64,000 nt of DNA from Photorhabdus sp. CRCIA-P01 (GTDB taxonomy: Bacteria > Pseudomonadota > Gammaproteobacteria > Enterobacterales > Enterobacteriaceae): NCBI RefSeq assembly GCF_003545805.1, contig NZ_NMQR01000016.1, positions 1-64,000 of the forward strand, given 5' to 3'. The translations under genes and the position numbers were made by a program. Each line of letters starts with the position of its first letter. The first letter of the stretch is position 1. The notes under the pieces are model-generated. The model searched no databases. It was not told the origin of the DNA and worked only from the letters and a program-made list of their open reading frames with translations. Positions 1-9,760 of the stretch are shown piece after piece.

Positions 1-372
1 GGTTAATAAATTGATAAATATCAATTTTTTACCAGATTTAAAAATGGTAATGCTTGTATCTTTGTGAAAGATATAGATAAAACCAGAATAATAGATTAGT
101 AGCATCAATAATATGAATGAAAGATGTGCTAGCCATTCTTTGATCAAGTTTTAATAATCTCTTTCGTTATATATCTATTTACATAGTGATTTATACAAAT
201 TTATTGATTTATATGAAAATCGTTGAGTTGAATTTAAGCGCGAATAAATGCTAAATAGGGTACAGGATATTACCCTGCTGGTTAACTCCTGTTCATTTTG
301 GCATGCAAAATTAGCCAATAATTTCTAATAAAGAGACCTTGGTTGAAATAGAGTTCATTTATCTCAAGTCAC
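1..372. other. AT-rich intergenic stretch, no gene recognised
   Basis: I see no convincing coding region here. The first ~65 bases are open on the plus strand (ending in a stop near 66-68) and could be the tail of a gene starting before the window, but nothing recognisable supports that. The rest has stops in every frame and leads into an ERIC repeat. Confidence 0.5.
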
Positions 373-499
373 TATACCCTATGGATTTCAAGATGCATCG
401 CGGCGGCAAGGGAGCGAATCCCTGGGAGCATAGATAACTATGTGACCGGGGTGAGTGAGTGCAGCCAACAAAGAAGCAACTTGAAAGATAACGGGTATA
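373..499 (+). repeat. ERIC (IRU) repeat, copy 1
   Basis: A 127-bp imperfect palindrome starting TATACCCT and ending ACGGGTATA. It contains the ERIC core, a GAATCCC..GGAGCATA segment followed by GTGACCGGGGTGAGTGAG. Four further copies of exactly the same length occur in the window (27404, 56002, 59079, 63106). It lies downstream of ybjG. ERICs are non-coding, RNA-foldable elements dispersed in enterobacterial intergenic regions. Confidence 0.93.
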
Positions 500-515
500 A
501 GTTGCATTTATGTTG

Positions 516-1124
516 CTAGCTTTTTATCCAGCCTTTACGAATAGGAAAAGCGCAGCAACGTTGGTACAGACTGTTCAATCTTTTTTGTAAACTTTCACCA
601 GACAGGCTCCATATTATTTGTGCAAAAGTGCATCCCATTAGGCTGACGATAAATGCCCCGACCATATCCATCGGCCAGTGAACGCCTAAATAGATTCTGG
701 CCCATGCAATAGCCAGTGCAATTGCCATCATGCATAAGCCCGGCCAAATCCTATACCAGAATAAAAAGGATAAAGCGAAAGTGAAGACGGTTGTTCCATG
801 ATGACTTGGGAATGAGGTTGTTGGTGCGTGAGGAAGAAAGTTATAACCAAAACCTTCTGCGAAAGGGCGGTCGTGAGGGCAGAGTAAACCGATACAGAAT
901 GAGGTTAGCATAGCAAAACAGAAGGCTATGGTGGTTTTACTGACGATAACCCGATGATAAGGGCGAGTACGCTCTGAACCCCAGAACCAGAAACTAGCCA
1001 ATGTTAGAGGGAAAATAAGAACCAGGTATTTTGCAATGAACGTCGCCATTGCAATCATGGTTGGTGATGATTCAGGCGTAGCATTGAAAAAAGTAAACAG
1101 ATCATGATTTATTTGTTCTAACAA
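516..1124 (-). CDS. ybjG: Undecaprenyl-diphosphate phosphatase, PAP2 family
   Basis: Membrane phosphatase of the PAP2 superfamily, expected to dephosphorylate undecaprenyl pyrophosphate at the periplasmic face of the inner membrane and so recycle the peptidoglycan and O-antigen lipid carrier. The three PAP2 signature blocks are visible: Lys63 through Arg86-Pro87, the Ser-Phe-Pro-Ser-His-His block at 104-109, and Ala-Arg-x5-His-x3-Asp at 142-153. Several hydrophobic segments agree with a polytopic protein, and 202 residues is the usual length. The start is TTG (Met-Leu-Glu as in E. coli YbjG), preceded by GAGG at suitable spacing. Position beside grxA/ybjC supports ybjG over other family members. 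Confidence 0.9.
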   Translation of the reverse strand: MLEQINHDLFTFFNATPESSPTMIAMATFIAKYLVLIFPLTLASFWFWGSERTRPYHRVIVSKTTIAFCFAMLTSFCIGLLCPHDRPFAEGFGYNFLPHAPTTSFPSHHGTTVFTFALSFLFWYRIWPGLCMMAIALAIAWARIYLGVHWPMDMVGAFIVSLMGCTFAQIIWSLSGESLQKRLNSLYQRCCAFPIRKGWIKS

Positions 1125-1430
1125 ATCGGGCCTCGCATACAGTCATTTATGTACATTACGCACTTATGTACATCACGATAGTCGGACGCAAGAGAGTAAA
1201 GTTGGCTGACTTATGAGTAAAGCGTAATTGTCTTAATTATTGGTGTTATTTATTTTTGGTTTATATTTCCGTCAAGGAAATATCTGGCAGTCATCCTGGC
1301 AAAACTCATCAAATTATTGATATATATGGTAATAATATCTAATTCAGCGCGTTGATAATACCGGTTGTGGATAGTTTGAACATCTGTAGAATCGGTTATG
1401 TGTTTATAAACGGTATATTCTTCAGACAAT

Positions 1431-1476
1431 AAAAAAACCCGATAGTCTTGAACCAAAATGGATTAACTATCGGGTT
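1431..1476 (-). terminator. Rho-independent terminator for grxA transcript
   Basis: Perfect 11-bp stem (AACCCGATAGT, 1436-1446, pairing with ACTATCGGGTT, 1466-1476). On the minus strand it is followed by a run of seven T. It is oriented to end transcription coming from grxA, about 200 bp upstream. The region between it and grxA holds no convincing gene. Confidence 0.8.
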
Positions 1477-1676
1477 CCTCAATATGGGGATATTAAAGAA
1501 AAGCAGTGGCATTAATTCAGACTACGATTTGGTAAGAAAGTTCTTCGTGATAAGAAAAAAAAACAGATTTTTTTCAATTTGATGAAAATAACATTTTTTG
1601 CACAAATCAACCGAGTCCCTGTAATGAATAATCAATAGCGGTTTTTACCGCGACGAAAGTAAAACGGGAAGTTCGA

Positions 1677-1937
1677 TTATTGTAGCAATTGGTGTTCTTT
1701 TACGTACGCTTCGAAGTCAGTGCAGCCACCGATATGTTTCTCATCAACAAAAATTTGCGGGACAGTTTCTACGGGTTTACCCACTGTTTTTTCCAGATCA
1801 GCTTTAGTGATACCTTCTGCGTGAATATCAACATAACGGAAGTCAAAGTCGTCACGCTGCTCTTTTAGTCGTTCCGCCAATTCTTTCGCGCGGACACAGT
1901 ACGGGCAGCCAGGACGACCGAAAATCACAGTAAACAT
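1677..1937 (-). CDS. grxA: Glutaredoxin 1
   Basis: Small cytosolic glutathione-dependent disulfide reductase that supplies electrons to ribonucleotide reductase and other targets. The protein has 86 residues, as in the GrxA family. The redox motif Cys-Pro-Tyr-Cys is at residues 11-14, and the Thr-Val-Pro-Gln-Ile-Phe glutathione-binding loop is in the second half. The start is supported by AGGAGCTTATATG-type spacing. Divergent from ybjC, the same neighbourhood as in E. coli, where grxA is part of the OxyR response. I did not identify an OxyR site with confidence. Confidence 0.95.
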   Translation of the reverse strand: MFTVIFGRPGCPYCVRAKELAERLKEQRDDFDFRYVDIHAEGITKADLEKTVGKPVETVPQIFVDEKHIGGCTDFEAYVKEHQLLQ

Positions 1938-2127
1938 ATAAGCTCCTCTTGGTTATATTAAAATAATGCGGTTTGATGCGTTACCCATGCTTATTTGATA
2001 GCTACTATGCCTGTATCGATCGGTAAAAAAAAGTAGAAATTGCCTTTTGCTTTAATTCATCATACCAATTTTGGTAACAGTGTTTCCGGTAGTATAATGT
2101 AGCATCAGGTTGTTAAGAGAGGATGCG

Positions 2128-2430
2128 ATGAAAAGTCATCAAGGCAGTATGAGTTCATTGGCAGATATGCCAAAACAGGCTATCCTGCTAGAAATTTTCG
2201 GCATTGTATGCTTGATCCTGGCATATTTGACTATTAATGATATTGTCATCTTAACAGATTTACTAATGACGCCAGAAGCACATGTTGTTATGATTTTCAT
2301 CGGCGTGGGTTGTTTGGTTCCTGCTGCGGTTAATATCATTTGGCGTGCAGTGTGCGGTCTCTCTTTTCTGGGCGTTGATCATAAAAAAGAGAGCAAAAAT
2401 AAGGTAGAAGGTAGTGATAACGGTAAGTAA
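2128..2430 (+). CDS. ybjC: YbjC-like small inner-membrane protein (DUF1418)
   Basis: A 100-residue protein with two hydrophobic segments (about residues 18-38 and 50-75) and a charged, Lys/Glu-rich C-terminal tail. The pattern Pro-Lys-x-Ala-Ile-Leu-Leu-Glu-x-x-Gly and the second segment ending in Val-Pro-Ala-Ala-Val resemble E. coli YbjC, which also sits next to grxA. Function is unknown. I chose ATG 2128 because GAGAGGATGCG precedes it at good spacing; an upstream TTG at 2110 lacks such a site. Confidence 0.8.
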   Translation: MKSHQGSMSSLADMPKQAILLEIFGIVCLILAYLTINDIVILTDLLMTPEAHVVMIFIGVGCLVPAAVNIIWRAVCGLSFLGVDHKKESKNKVEGSDNGK

Positions 2431-2521
2431 AAATAATTTATCAGTTATTGGTGATAGCGCGATAAAGAATTATTTCGTAAGCTATAGCGCTTTTTCATTT
2501 TCCGTTGTATGGGGTTGTTAG

Positions 2522-3034
2522 ATGAGTTCACTTGTCATTCCTGACTTATCAGTATTGCGTGAGTGGTTGGATCAGCTCAAAATTTCCTACTTTGAGTGCG
2601 ATTCATGCCAGGCGCTGCATCTACCTCATATGCAGAATATTGATGGTTTATTTGATGCTAAAATCGATCTGTTGGACAATGTAATCTTGTTTTCTGCGTT
2701 GGCTGAAGTTAAACCAACCGCCATTATTCCTTTGATGGCTAATCTAAGCCAGATTAATGCCAGTTCGCTGACAATCAAGGCTTTTCTTGATATTCAGGAT
2801 GAAAACTTACCTAAATTGGTGGTGTGTCAATCTTTCCTCATTTCAGCCGGGCTGACTTTTTCCCAGTTTTCTCATTTCTTGCAACAAAGCGAAGAGCAGA
2901 TTGCGGGTGTGATTTTTGAAATTCACAGTAATAACTTGTTGTATATTAATCGTGATATCGAAATCGAGAGTGACATTGAAGAGGAAGAAGAATCACAAGC
3001 TCCTGCTAAGGCGCCGACTTTTACTTTGCACTAA
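2522..3034 (+). CDS. ybjN: YbjN domain protein
   Basis: 170-residue cytosolic protein strongly resembling E. coli YbjN (158 residues), with the conserved segment Phe-Glu-Cys-Asp-Ser-Cys-Gln-Ala-Leu-His-Leu-Pro-His-Met-Gln-Asn near residues 24-39. The family has a type-III-secretion-chaperone-like fold. In E. coli it affects motility, exopolysaccharide and stress traits, but its biochemical role is not settled. The C-terminus is unusually acidic (a Glu-Glu-Glu-Glu-Glu run) before an Ala/Pro-rich tail. In E. coli potFGHI lies between ybjN and rlmC; here only 24 bp separate the two. Confidence 0.92.
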   Translation: MSSLVIPDLSVLREWLDQLKISYFECDSCQALHLPHMQNIDGLFDAKIDLLDNVILFSALAEVKPTAIIPLMANLSQINASSLTIKAFLDIQDENLPKLVVCQSFLISAGLTFSQFSHFLQQSEEQIAGVIFEIHSNNLLYINRDIEIESDIEEEEESQAPAKAPTFTLH

Positions 3035-3058
3035 TATTTCCAACACGGTCATCCAACA

Positions 3059-4192
3059 ATGCAATGTTCGCATTATTCCGCGGGGCACTGTCACTCTTGT
3101 CAGTGGCTCGAAAAACCCTATTCTCAGCAGTTAGAAGATAAACAGCAGGATTTAAAGCAGTTATTACCTCAAGCTATTGTGAGGCAATGGTTACCTCCAA
3201 TCGCCAGCCAACAAGATGCCTTTCGTAATAAAGCTAAAATGGTCGTCAGTGGCAGTGTGGAACGCCCATTGCTAGGCATGTTGCATCGTGATGGCTCGGC
3301 GGTTGATCTATGTCATTGTCCCCTCTATCCAGCGCATTTTCAGCCTGTATTCGATGTTGTTAAATCGTTCATTGCTTGTGCCGGGTTGACGCCGTATAAC
3401 GTTGCTCGTAAGCGGGGTGAACTGAAATATTTGCTGCTGACAGAAAGCCGTCATAGCGGTGAAATGATGTTGCGTTTTGTACTGCGTTCTGAAACGAAAA
3501 TCGCTCAATTGGAGCGTGCTTTACCCCGGTTGCGTGAGCAATTGCCACAGCTTACGGTGATCTCTGCCAATATTCAGCCAATCCATATGGCGATCCTGGA
3601 GGGAGAAAAAGAGATTCTGTTTACTGAGCAAAAAGCGCTCAGAGAACAGTTTAATGGCATTCCTCTTTATATCCGTCCACATAGTTTTTTCCAGACTAAC
3701 CCGAAAATGGCTTCTGAATTGTATGCAACAGCGGGGCGTTGGGTTCGTGAACTGAAAATCAGTAGTATGTGGGATCTATTCTGTGGTGTTGGGGGCTTTG
3801 GTCTGCATTGCGCAGATAAAAATACCTGTTTAACCGGAATCGAAATCATCCCTGAAGCTATTGATTGTGCCCGTGATTCGGCAAAAATACTGGGTTTGGA
3901 AAATATCGAGTTTCAAGCTTTGGACTCAACCCACTTTGCCATAGCGAAAGATCAAATTCCGCAATTGGTTTTGGTCAATCCACCTCGCCGGGGAATTGGT
4001 AAGGCGCTGTGCGATTATCTCAGTAAAATGGCACCGGATTATATTCTTTATTCAAGCTGTAATGCTCAGACAATGGCGAAAGACATTGCTGTACTCGCTA
4101 ACTATCGTGTAGAAAAGACACAGTTGTTTGATATGTTTCCCCATACCGAGCATTACGAAGTTTTAACGTTACTAAAATTAAATCATAACTGA
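3059..4192 (+). CDS. rlmC: 23S rRNA m5U747 methyltransferase
   Basis: SAM-dependent RNA methyltransferase of the RlmC/RlmD/TrmA family. Cys3, Cys11, Cys14 and Cys87 form the expected 4Fe-4S cluster set. The SAM-binding glycine motif [10 protein letters not shown], the Val-Asn-Pro-Pro-Arg-Arg-Gly motif and the catalytic Ser-Ser-Cys-Asn segment follow in order. Its 377 residues, lacking the N-terminal TRAM domain, point to RlmC and not RlmD. It converges on artM with a gap of about 50 bp, as in E. coli where the art genes follow rlmC. Confidence 0.95.
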   Translation: MQCSHYSAGHCHSCQWLEKPYSQQLEDKQQDLKQLLPQAIVRQWLPPIASQQDAFRNKAKMVVSGSVERPLLGMLHRDGSAVDLCHCPLYPAHFQPVFDVVKSFIACAGLTPYNVARKRGELKYLLLTESRHSGEMMLRFVLRSETKIAQLERALPRLREQLPQLTVISANIQPIHMAILEGEKEILFTEQKALREQFNGIPLYIRPHSFFQTNPKMASELYATAGRWVRELKISSMWDLFCGVGGFGLHCADKNTCLTGIEIIPEAIDCARDSAKILGLENIEFQALDSTHFAIAKDQIPQLVLVNPPRRGIGKALCDYLSKMAPDYILYSSCNAQTMAKDIAVLANYRVEKTQLFDMFPHTEHYEVLTLLKLNHN

Positions 4193-4245
4193 ATAACGAA
4201 AGAATATGTGGGGATGGGGTTCCAAAAGAGAACGCCCAACCCTGT

Positions 4246-4914
4246 TTAGTTATGGTGCTCAAACGCGAGCGCGCGGCGTTCAATTATTCGCATCAGCAAA
4301 GTCAGAATGCCGTTAATACATAGATAAATCACCCCTGCGGCCATAAAAGCCATCACATCATAATTACGGCCAAATAGAAGCTGACTGTATCCCATTACTT
4401 CCAGCAAAGTAATAGTACTTGCGAGAGAAGTACTCTTGAAAATCAATACAACTTCGTTGGAATAGGAAGATAACGCCCGTTTAAAAGCATAAGGCAGTAG
4501 GATCCGCATAGATTGTGCTTTAGACATGCCCAACGCTTGGCAGGATTGCCATTGACCAGCAGGAATTGCCTTTACCGCGCCATGGAATAGCAGAGTAGAA
4601 TATGCCGCACTGTTAAGCGCTAGCGTTACCATTGCGCACAGCCAAGGCTCAGACAGTAATTGCCAAAGCCACGGGTACGCTTTTATGGATGGAAACTGCC
4701 CAGGCCCGTAATAAATCAGAAAGAACTGTACCAACAAGGGCGTACCGGTAAACAGAGTAATGTAGGTTTTTACCAGTTGTGTCAGTACTGGTAGTTTCAT
4801 GGTCAGAACCATAGTGAACAGGACGGACATCATGAAAGCAACAAAAAGCGCTGTGACGGTCAAGCTTAGACTGGTTTGCAGACCCGGTAAAATTTGTTGA
4901 ATATACTCAATCAT
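4246..4914 (-). CDS. artM: Arginine ABC transporter permease ArtM
   Basis: Inner-membrane permease of the HisMQ/GlnP type, 222 residues. The N-terminal hydrophobic segments are followed by the permease EAA-type loop (about residues 120-150, with Ala-Leu-Gly-Met-Ser-Lys-Ala-Gln), which contacts the ATPase. It forms a heterodimer with ArtQ to import L-arginine. The start codon overlaps the stop of artQ by one base, indicating translational coupling. It is last in the artP-artI-artQ-artM operon on the minus strand. Confidence 0.94.
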   Translation of the reverse strand: MIEYIQQILPGLQTSLSLTVTALFVAFMMSVLFTMVLTMKLPVLTQLVKTYITLFTGTPLLVQFFLIYYGPGQFPSIKAYPWLWQLLSEPWLCAMVTLALNSAAYSTLLFHGAVKAIPAGQWQSCQALGMSKAQSMRILLPYAFKRALSSYSNEVVLIFKSTSLASTITLLEVMGYSQLLFGRNYDVMAFMAAGVIYLCINGILTLLMRIIERRALAFEHHN

Positions 4915-5630
4915 CAGGGAGCACTCCGATCAAAGCGAGTGGTATGCATCTCAATTTTCTTTAAAATAAACTGACTGATCAGAGTGATAGCCAGATAGAT
5001 AAGCGCCACAATCATATACCAGGTAAAGGGTTCCTGAGTGCGTGTGGCAATACTTTTGGTTTGCTGCATCAGATCATTCACACTGATAAGCGATACCAGT
5101 GCGGTATCTTTCAGTAAAACTAACCATTGGTTACCGAGCCCTGGTAGAGCATGTCGCCACATTTGAGGCATGATCAGGCGGAAAAATATTTCAGCGCGAC
5201 CAAGACCTAATGCCTGACCAGCTTCCCATTGGCCGGCAGGAATGGCTTTTATCGCACCACGGAGTGTCTGGGATGCATAGGCGGAGTAGAGTAGGGAAAG
5301 TGCAATGACACCACAAAGGAATGGGCTGACATAAAAGTCTTGAATATCTATCTGAATTCTGGGGTGCCAGAAGATAAGATCAATGTCAAAGCCATCAGCC
5401 AGTGTCAAGAGAAGTTGTGACGCGCCGAAGTAGACGAACAGCACGACCAAAATTTCCGGCAATCCTCTGAACAGAGTGACCCAACAGGTGCCAAGTATGG
5501 CGAAGGGTTTCCAACGGGCTGATTCCCAGGCAGCAAATAGCATGGCTAAAATCAGACCAAGTACTAATGCAGACACGGCAAGGCCGACGGTGATGCCGGC
5601 GGCGCTGGTTAGAGATTGGAGTTCATTCAT
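4914..5630 (-). CDS. artQ: Arginine ABC transporter permease ArtQ
   Basis: 238-residue inner-membrane permease. Several hydrophobic helices are visible, together with a conserved cytoplasmic loop containing Gly-Gln-Ala-Leu-Gly-Leu-Gly-Arg that docks onto the ArtP ATPase. It partners with ArtM. It lies 14 bp after the binding-protein gene and overlaps artM, so the four genes form one transcription unit. The length matches E. coli ArtQ (238). Confidence 0.94.
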   Translation of the reverse strand: MNELQSLTSAAGITVGLAVSALVLGLILAMLFAAWESARWKPFAILGTCWVTLFRGLPEILVVLFVYFGASQLLLTLADGFDIDLIFWHPRIQIDIQDFYVSPFLCGVIALSLLYSAYASQTLRGAIKAIPAGQWEAGQALGLGRAEIFFRLIMPQMWRHALPGLGNQWLVLLKDTALVSLISVNDLMQQTKSIATRTQEPFTWYMIVALIYLAITLISQFILKKIEMHTTRFDRSAP

Positions 5631-5644
5631 GGAGATTCAGCTAT

Positions 5645-6379
5645 TTATTTAAACCATTTTTCATAGATGATGTCATAAGTGCCATCTCGTTTGATATCAG
5701 CGAGTGCTTTATTCAGCTTATCTTGTAGATCTTTGTTACCCTTACGAACGGCAATACCTAGGCCGATACCAAAGTAATTTTTGTCAGTGACTTTGTTACC
5801 TACGGTATTTAAGTTTTCATTCTTTTTCAGCCACTCGTTAACAACGGCAGTGTCACCGAAAACGGCGTCCAGACGGCCATTTTTCAGATCCAGAATCGCA
5901 TTTTGATAGCTGTCATAAGGGACGGTTTTAATCTCTTTTCGTTGTTCCATCAGATATTTCTGGTGAGTTGTACCATTCTGGATACCCACAAGTTTGCCTT
6001 TCAGATCCGCAGTGCTGGAGACTTTGCCTTTAACGGAGATAAAAACTGCGGAGTTATCGTAATAAGTGTTAGTAAAATCAACCTGCTTTTGGCGCTCTGG
6101 GGTGATATCAATACCTGCGGCCAAAGCGTCGAAGCGACGGAATTTCAGACTTGGGATCAGGCTGTCAAAGGATTGGTTAGTGAAGGTACATGTGGCATTA
6201 ATTTTCTCACAGATGGCATTGGCCAAATCGACATCAAAACCCTGAATTTTATTATTTGCATCGATGAACTCAAACGGAGGATAAGTGGCTTCTGTGGCAA
6301 AACGAATGGTCTCTTTTTCCGTGGCGGTTGCAGATAAAGTTACTGTGCCTAAGAGGGCTGCAAAAAGTAGTTTTTTCAT
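5645..6379 (-). CDS. artI: Periplasmic arginine-binding protein of the art system
   Basis: 244-residue solute-binding protein (SBP_bac_3 family). The signal peptide ends at about residue 19 (Leu-Ser-Ala-Thr-Ala). The family signature is seen in Phe-Glu-Phe-Ile-Asp and Gly-Phe-Asp-Val-Asp-Leu-Ala. E. coli carries two close homologues, artI in the operon and artJ separately; only one is present here, within the operon. I therefore use artI, though sequence alone cannot fully separate it from ArtJ. Confidence 0.9.
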   Translation of the reverse strand: MKKLLFAALLGTVTLSATATEKETIRFATEATYPPFEFIDANNKIQGFDVDLANAICEKINATCTFTNQSFDSLIPSLKFRRFDALAAGIDITPERQKQVDFTNTYYDNSAVFISVKGKVSSTADLKGKLVGIQNGTTHQKYLMEQRKEIKTVPYDSYQNAILDLKNGRLDAVFGDTAVVNEWLKKNENLNTVGNKVTDKNYFGIGLGIAVRKGNKDLQDKLNKALADIKRDGTYDIIYEKWFK

Positions 6380-6398
6380 CGCTATATCCTATTAATAG

Positions 6399-7127
6399 TT
6401 AGTGTGATAGATAATTAGCAAAGGCTTTGGTTTGTGGTTGCGTAAAATGGCTGATATCACCTTGTTCTATGATGCGGCCGTTTTCCATATATACGACTCG
6501 GCTTGCGGCCTTACGGGCGATTTCCACTTCATGGGTAACGATAATCTGCGTAATACCCGTAGCGGATAGTTCATGGATGATATTGACAACCTGTGCTGTA
6601 ATTTCTGGGTCCAGCGCTGCCGTGGGTTCATCAAATAATAAAACCTGTGGTTCCATCATTAATGCTCGTGCGATAGCAACCCGTTGCTGTTGCCCTCCAG
6701 ATAAATGTTGTGGGAAGCGGCCAGCAAAATCCTCTAAGCGTAACCGGGAAAGGAGCTTATCCGCTTTTTCCCGCGCTTGTTGCTTGGATAAACCCAGTAC
6801 GCGACAAGGTGCTTCGATCAGGTTATCCATAACAGTAAGGTGTGGCCACAAGTGATATTGCTGAAAAACCATACCTACATTCTGGCGTAGAGAACGAATC
6901 TCCTTGGTTCCTGGCGTTTGTTCGAAATCGAATTGATGATTAGCAATATGCAACTGGCCGGATCGTGGTATTTCCAGCAGGTTTAGTACTCGCAACAACG
7001 TACTTTTACCAGCGCCACTTGGACCTAGCAAAACCATCGTTTCCCCTGAAGAACACTCAAGATTAATATCAAACAGTGCTTGATGAGCACCGTAATAGCA
7101 ATCAATGCTTTTTAATTGAATACTCAT
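6399..7127 (-). CDS. artP: Arginine ABC transporter ATPase ArtP
   Basis: 242-residue ABC ATPase with Walker A (Gly-Pro-Ser-Gly-Ala-Gly-Lys-Ser), the signature Leu-Ser-Gly-Gly-Gln-Gln-Gln-Arg, Walker B ([11 protein letters not shown]) and the H-loop Val-Thr-His-Glu. It energises arginine import through ArtQM. It is first in the operon, so the promoter should lie in 7128-7432. That region has a TATGCA-N7-TATGCA-like repeat near 7184-7200 that could be part of an ArgR site; this is only a suggestion. Confidence 0.94.
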   Translation of the reverse strand: MSIQLKSIDCYYGAHQALFDINLECSSGETMVLLGPSGAGKSTLLRVLNLLEIPRSGQLHIANHQFDFEQTPGTKEIRSLRQNVGMVFQQYHLWPHLTVMDNLIEAPCRVLGLSKQQAREKADKLLSRLRLEDFAGRFPQHLSGGQQQRVAIARALMMEPQVLLFDEPTAALDPEITAQVVNIIHELSATGITQIIVTHEVEIARKAASRVVYMENGRIIEQGDISHFTQPQTKAFANYLSH

Positions 7128-7432
7128 GCTTTAATTCTGAATAGTCAGTGATTTAGTCCGATGCTAAACCCGTTGGCATAATTATGCAATATCTTATGCA
7201 CAGAATATTATTAATTTATATTTCAAGTACATGTATGATTAACGTGTTTTATTTTCTCCTTGTGCGATTTGTCAACAAAAGCTTATTTATTCTATTTGCA
7301 TACTGCGAAAAGATAAATAGGTCACAAATGGGTCGGCATTAGGATAAGTAACTGTTGTTGACGACTTATGACAAATGAAGTGTCCGAACCGTTATTTATG
7401 ACATCAAGTATTAATTGTGGCTCAAATTCTGG
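7128..7432. other. Intergenic region upstream of artP
   Basis: About 300 bp, AT-rich, without a credible gene. It must contain the artP promoter and the 3' flank of lysO. No strong terminator hairpin is evident for lysO. Confidence 0.5.
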
Positions 7433-8332
7433 TTAAGTAAAGAATGCCATCAGTAAGGGGGCGAGCAAACTCAGCACGAAACCGTGAACTATCGCTGCTG
7501 GAACAATACTGGCTCCACCGCACCGTTGTAATATTGGCAAGGTAAAATCCATTGATGTCGCACCGCTTAACCCTAGAGCGCTTGAGCGATATCGATTGAT
7601 TAGAACTGGAATTAGCATAATTGCCACCAGTTCGCGCACCAGATCATTAAAGAACGCGGCACTGCCGATTACCGGCCCGTAAGCGTCGGAAAGTAAGATG
7701 CCAGAAAGGGAATACCAGCCGTAACCAGAAGCTAATGCTAAACCTGTTTTCACTGGCAGTCCGAGAATAAGTGCTGCAATTGCACCGCCGATAAGCGCGC
7801 TGACAGCAATGACAATCGCAATAATGGCACCACGGCGGTTTAGCAATATCTGTTTCAGGCTCATACCGCTGCTACGTAATTGAATACCGACGAGTAACAG
7901 TAAAACGATTAAGGCGATTTCACTGGCATGATTGGAGAAATGCAGCCATGACCAGCCAGTGAGCCCAAACAGGAAACCTAAAATCAGCACACTACATAAT
8001 TTCAGTGATTCAAAGATCATATGTAAACGGGAAGGGGGTTTTTCTTGTTTATGTGGACTAATAACCCAAGGATCACGCTTTTCAAGCAGGAATAACGCTA
8101 GCATATTAGCTGTAAAAATACATAAAAAAAATGTGATTGCATATTGAAAGATGGAGAAGAGGTTACGGCCTAAATCGTCCAACAAAGCCAGGCTGATTCC
8201 CATTAAAAACAGGATGATATAGACCATTGCGTTAAGAAGGCGATGAACAGCATTTAACAGTGTCTTATTATTCAAATGGGTAAGATAGCCTAGCGTTAAC
8301 GGCAAAAGAATGATCAGCAGCCCAGAGTACAT
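7433..8332 (-). CDS. lysO: L-lysine exporter LysO
   Basis: Inner-membrane protein of 299 residues, the same length as E. coli LysO (YbjE), with about eight hydrophobic segments. Conserved stretches include Ser-Leu-Lys-Leu-Cys near residue 110, Gly-Trp-Tyr-Ser-Leu-Ser-Gly-Ile-Leu-Leu and Ala-Thr-Ser-Met-Asp-Phe-Thr-Leu-Pro. The family exports lysine and the toxic analogue thialysine. I prefer ATG 8332 over ATG 8341 because AAGGA lies eight bases before the former but touches the latter. Its position between art and macAB matches E. coli. Confidence 0.93.
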   Translation of the reverse strand: MYSGLLIILLPLTLGYLTHLNNKTLLNAVHRLLNAMVYIILFLMGISLALLDDLGRNLFSIFQYAITFFLCIFTANMLALFLLEKRDPWVISPHKQEKPPSRLHMIFESLKLCSVLILGFLFGLTGWSWLHFSNHASEIALIVLLLLVGIQLRSSGMSLKQILLNRRGAIIAIVIAVSALIGGAIAALILGLPVKTGLALASGYGWYSLSGILLSDAYGPVIGSAAFFNDLVRELVAIMLIPVLINRYRSSALGLSGATSMDFTLPILQRCGGASIVPAAIVHGFVLSLLAPLLMAFFT

Positions 8333-8644
8333 AATTAACATCCTTTAAAACGATTAATGTCTTTTTGTCTAAATTCAGTATAAAAATTGATTGTAAAGAC
8401 GATAAAAATAAAAGATAACAATTTTTTTACATTAAGAGAATAGTCAGGATAGAGAGAATATGTTGTTGCTCAAAGAATTTTTTATTCTTAAGGTGGGTGT
8501 GTTATTAATAACTTTCAGTAGATATAAAACGTAAAGGGAACGGCATCTATCTGGAATGAGTGGAAATCCCCGGTTTTCGTGGTATTGAAAGAAATAAGTT
8601 TTTATCATTTCTCTGAATGCAATGCTTAATATGGTGATATTTAA
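8333..8644. other. Divergent lysO-macA intergenic region
   Basis: AT-rich region of about 310 bp between divergently transcribed lysO and macAB, so it should carry both promoters. I see no RNA gene, riboswitch-like fold or small gene. Confidence 0.5.
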
Positions 8645-9760
8645 ATGAATTTTATTCGTTCGAAACGTCGATGGGTTGTGTTGTTAGCTATTGTGGCAGT
8701 TATCGCATTGGTTCTGGGGTATTTTCTAAATAGACCAGAAACGATTAAATATCAGACGATCCCTGTCATTAAAGGCGATTTGGAAAAAAATGTACTGGCA
8801 ACGGGGAAATTGGATGCGGTCAGAAAAGTAGATGTTGGGGCGCAGGTGAGTGGTCAGTTGCAGAATTTGTATGTTGAAGTGGGCGATAAGGTGGCAAAAG
8901 GCCAGTTATTGGCATTGATTGATCCTAAACCGGCGCAAAACCAGGTCAAAGAAGTTGAAGCCACGATCAAAGAATTGAATGCTGATCTGATAGATGCCAG
9001 GGCACAATTGAAATTGGCACGGCTTACATTACAGCGTCAGAACAATCTGGCGAAAGTGCATGCGGTCTCGCTCCAGGAATTGGATCAGGCTAAAACGGAC
9101 GTTGAAGTAAAAAGAGCGAAGGTAGAAACTTTATTGGCGCAAATCAGTAAAAATCAGGCTAGCCTTGATACTGCTCAGACTAATTTGCAATACACCCGGA
9201 TTACCGCACCAATGGATGGTATTGTTGTCAATATTAAAACCCTTCAGGGGCAAACAGTCATTGCGGCACAGGAAGCTCCCACCATTCTGACACTGGCTGA
9301 TCTCGGCACGATGCTGGTAAAAGCGGAAGTCTCAGAGGCGGATGTTATTTACCTGAAACCAGGTCAGAAAGCCTCTTTTACCGTATTAGGCGCACCGGAT
9401 AAAAATTTTCCAGGTGTGTTGAAAGATATTTTGCCGACGCCAGAAAAGATTAATGATGCCATTTTCTTTTATGCCCGCTTCGAGGTGGCTAATCCTCAGC
9501 AACTTTTGCGTTTGCAAATGACCGCTCAGGTGAAAATTCAACTCGATTCCTATCGTGATGTGTTAATGATCCCGCTCTCTGCTCTGGGTAAACAGATTAC
9601 GCCAACCCGTTATGAAGTGGATGTTCTAAATGAGGGTAAAGAAGAGAAACGAGACGTGACCATTGGTGTGCGCAATGATGTAAATATACAGATTCTATCT
9701 GGCCTGAAAGAACATGAGCAGGTGATTACTGAGCGTAATGAAGAAGTCGAGGATGAGTAA
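8645..9760 (+). CDS. macA: Macrolide/toxin efflux periplasmic adaptor MacA
   Basis: Membrane-fusion protein of the tripartite MacAB-TolC exporter, 371 residues. One N-terminal membrane anchor (about residues 9-27), a lipoyl half-motif (Val-Gly-Ala-Gln-Val-Ser-Gly-Gln), a helical hairpin around residues 100-180 and a beta-barrel region follow in order. In E. coli and Salmonella the pump handles macrolides, enterotoxin STII and other substrates. macB begins in the stop codon of this gene (TAATG), so the two are translationally coupled. Confidence 0.95.
   Translation: MNFIRSKRRWVVLLAIVAVIALVLGYFLNRPETIKYQTIPVIKGDLEKNVLATGKLDAVRKVDVGAQVSGQLQNLYVEVGDKVAKGQLLALIDPKPAQNQVKEVEATIKELNADLIDARAQLKLARLTLQRQNNLAKVHAVSLQELDQAKTDVEVKRAKVETLLAQISKNQASLDTAQTNLQYTRITAPMDGIVVNIKTLQGQTVIAAQEAPTILTLADLGTMLVKAEVSEADVIYLKPGQKASFTVLGAPDKNFPGVLKDILPTPEKINDAIFFYARFEVANPQQLLRLQMTAQVKIQLDSYRDVLMIPLSALGKQITPTRYEVDVLNEGKEEKRDVTIGVRNDVNIQILSGLKEHEQVITERNEEVEDE

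Noticed and set aside
1250..1456. 68-codon minus-strand frame after grxA
   Set aside because: It would start at a TTG inside the terminator hairpin (1431-1476) without a ribosome site, and no family is recognisable. I treat it as chance.
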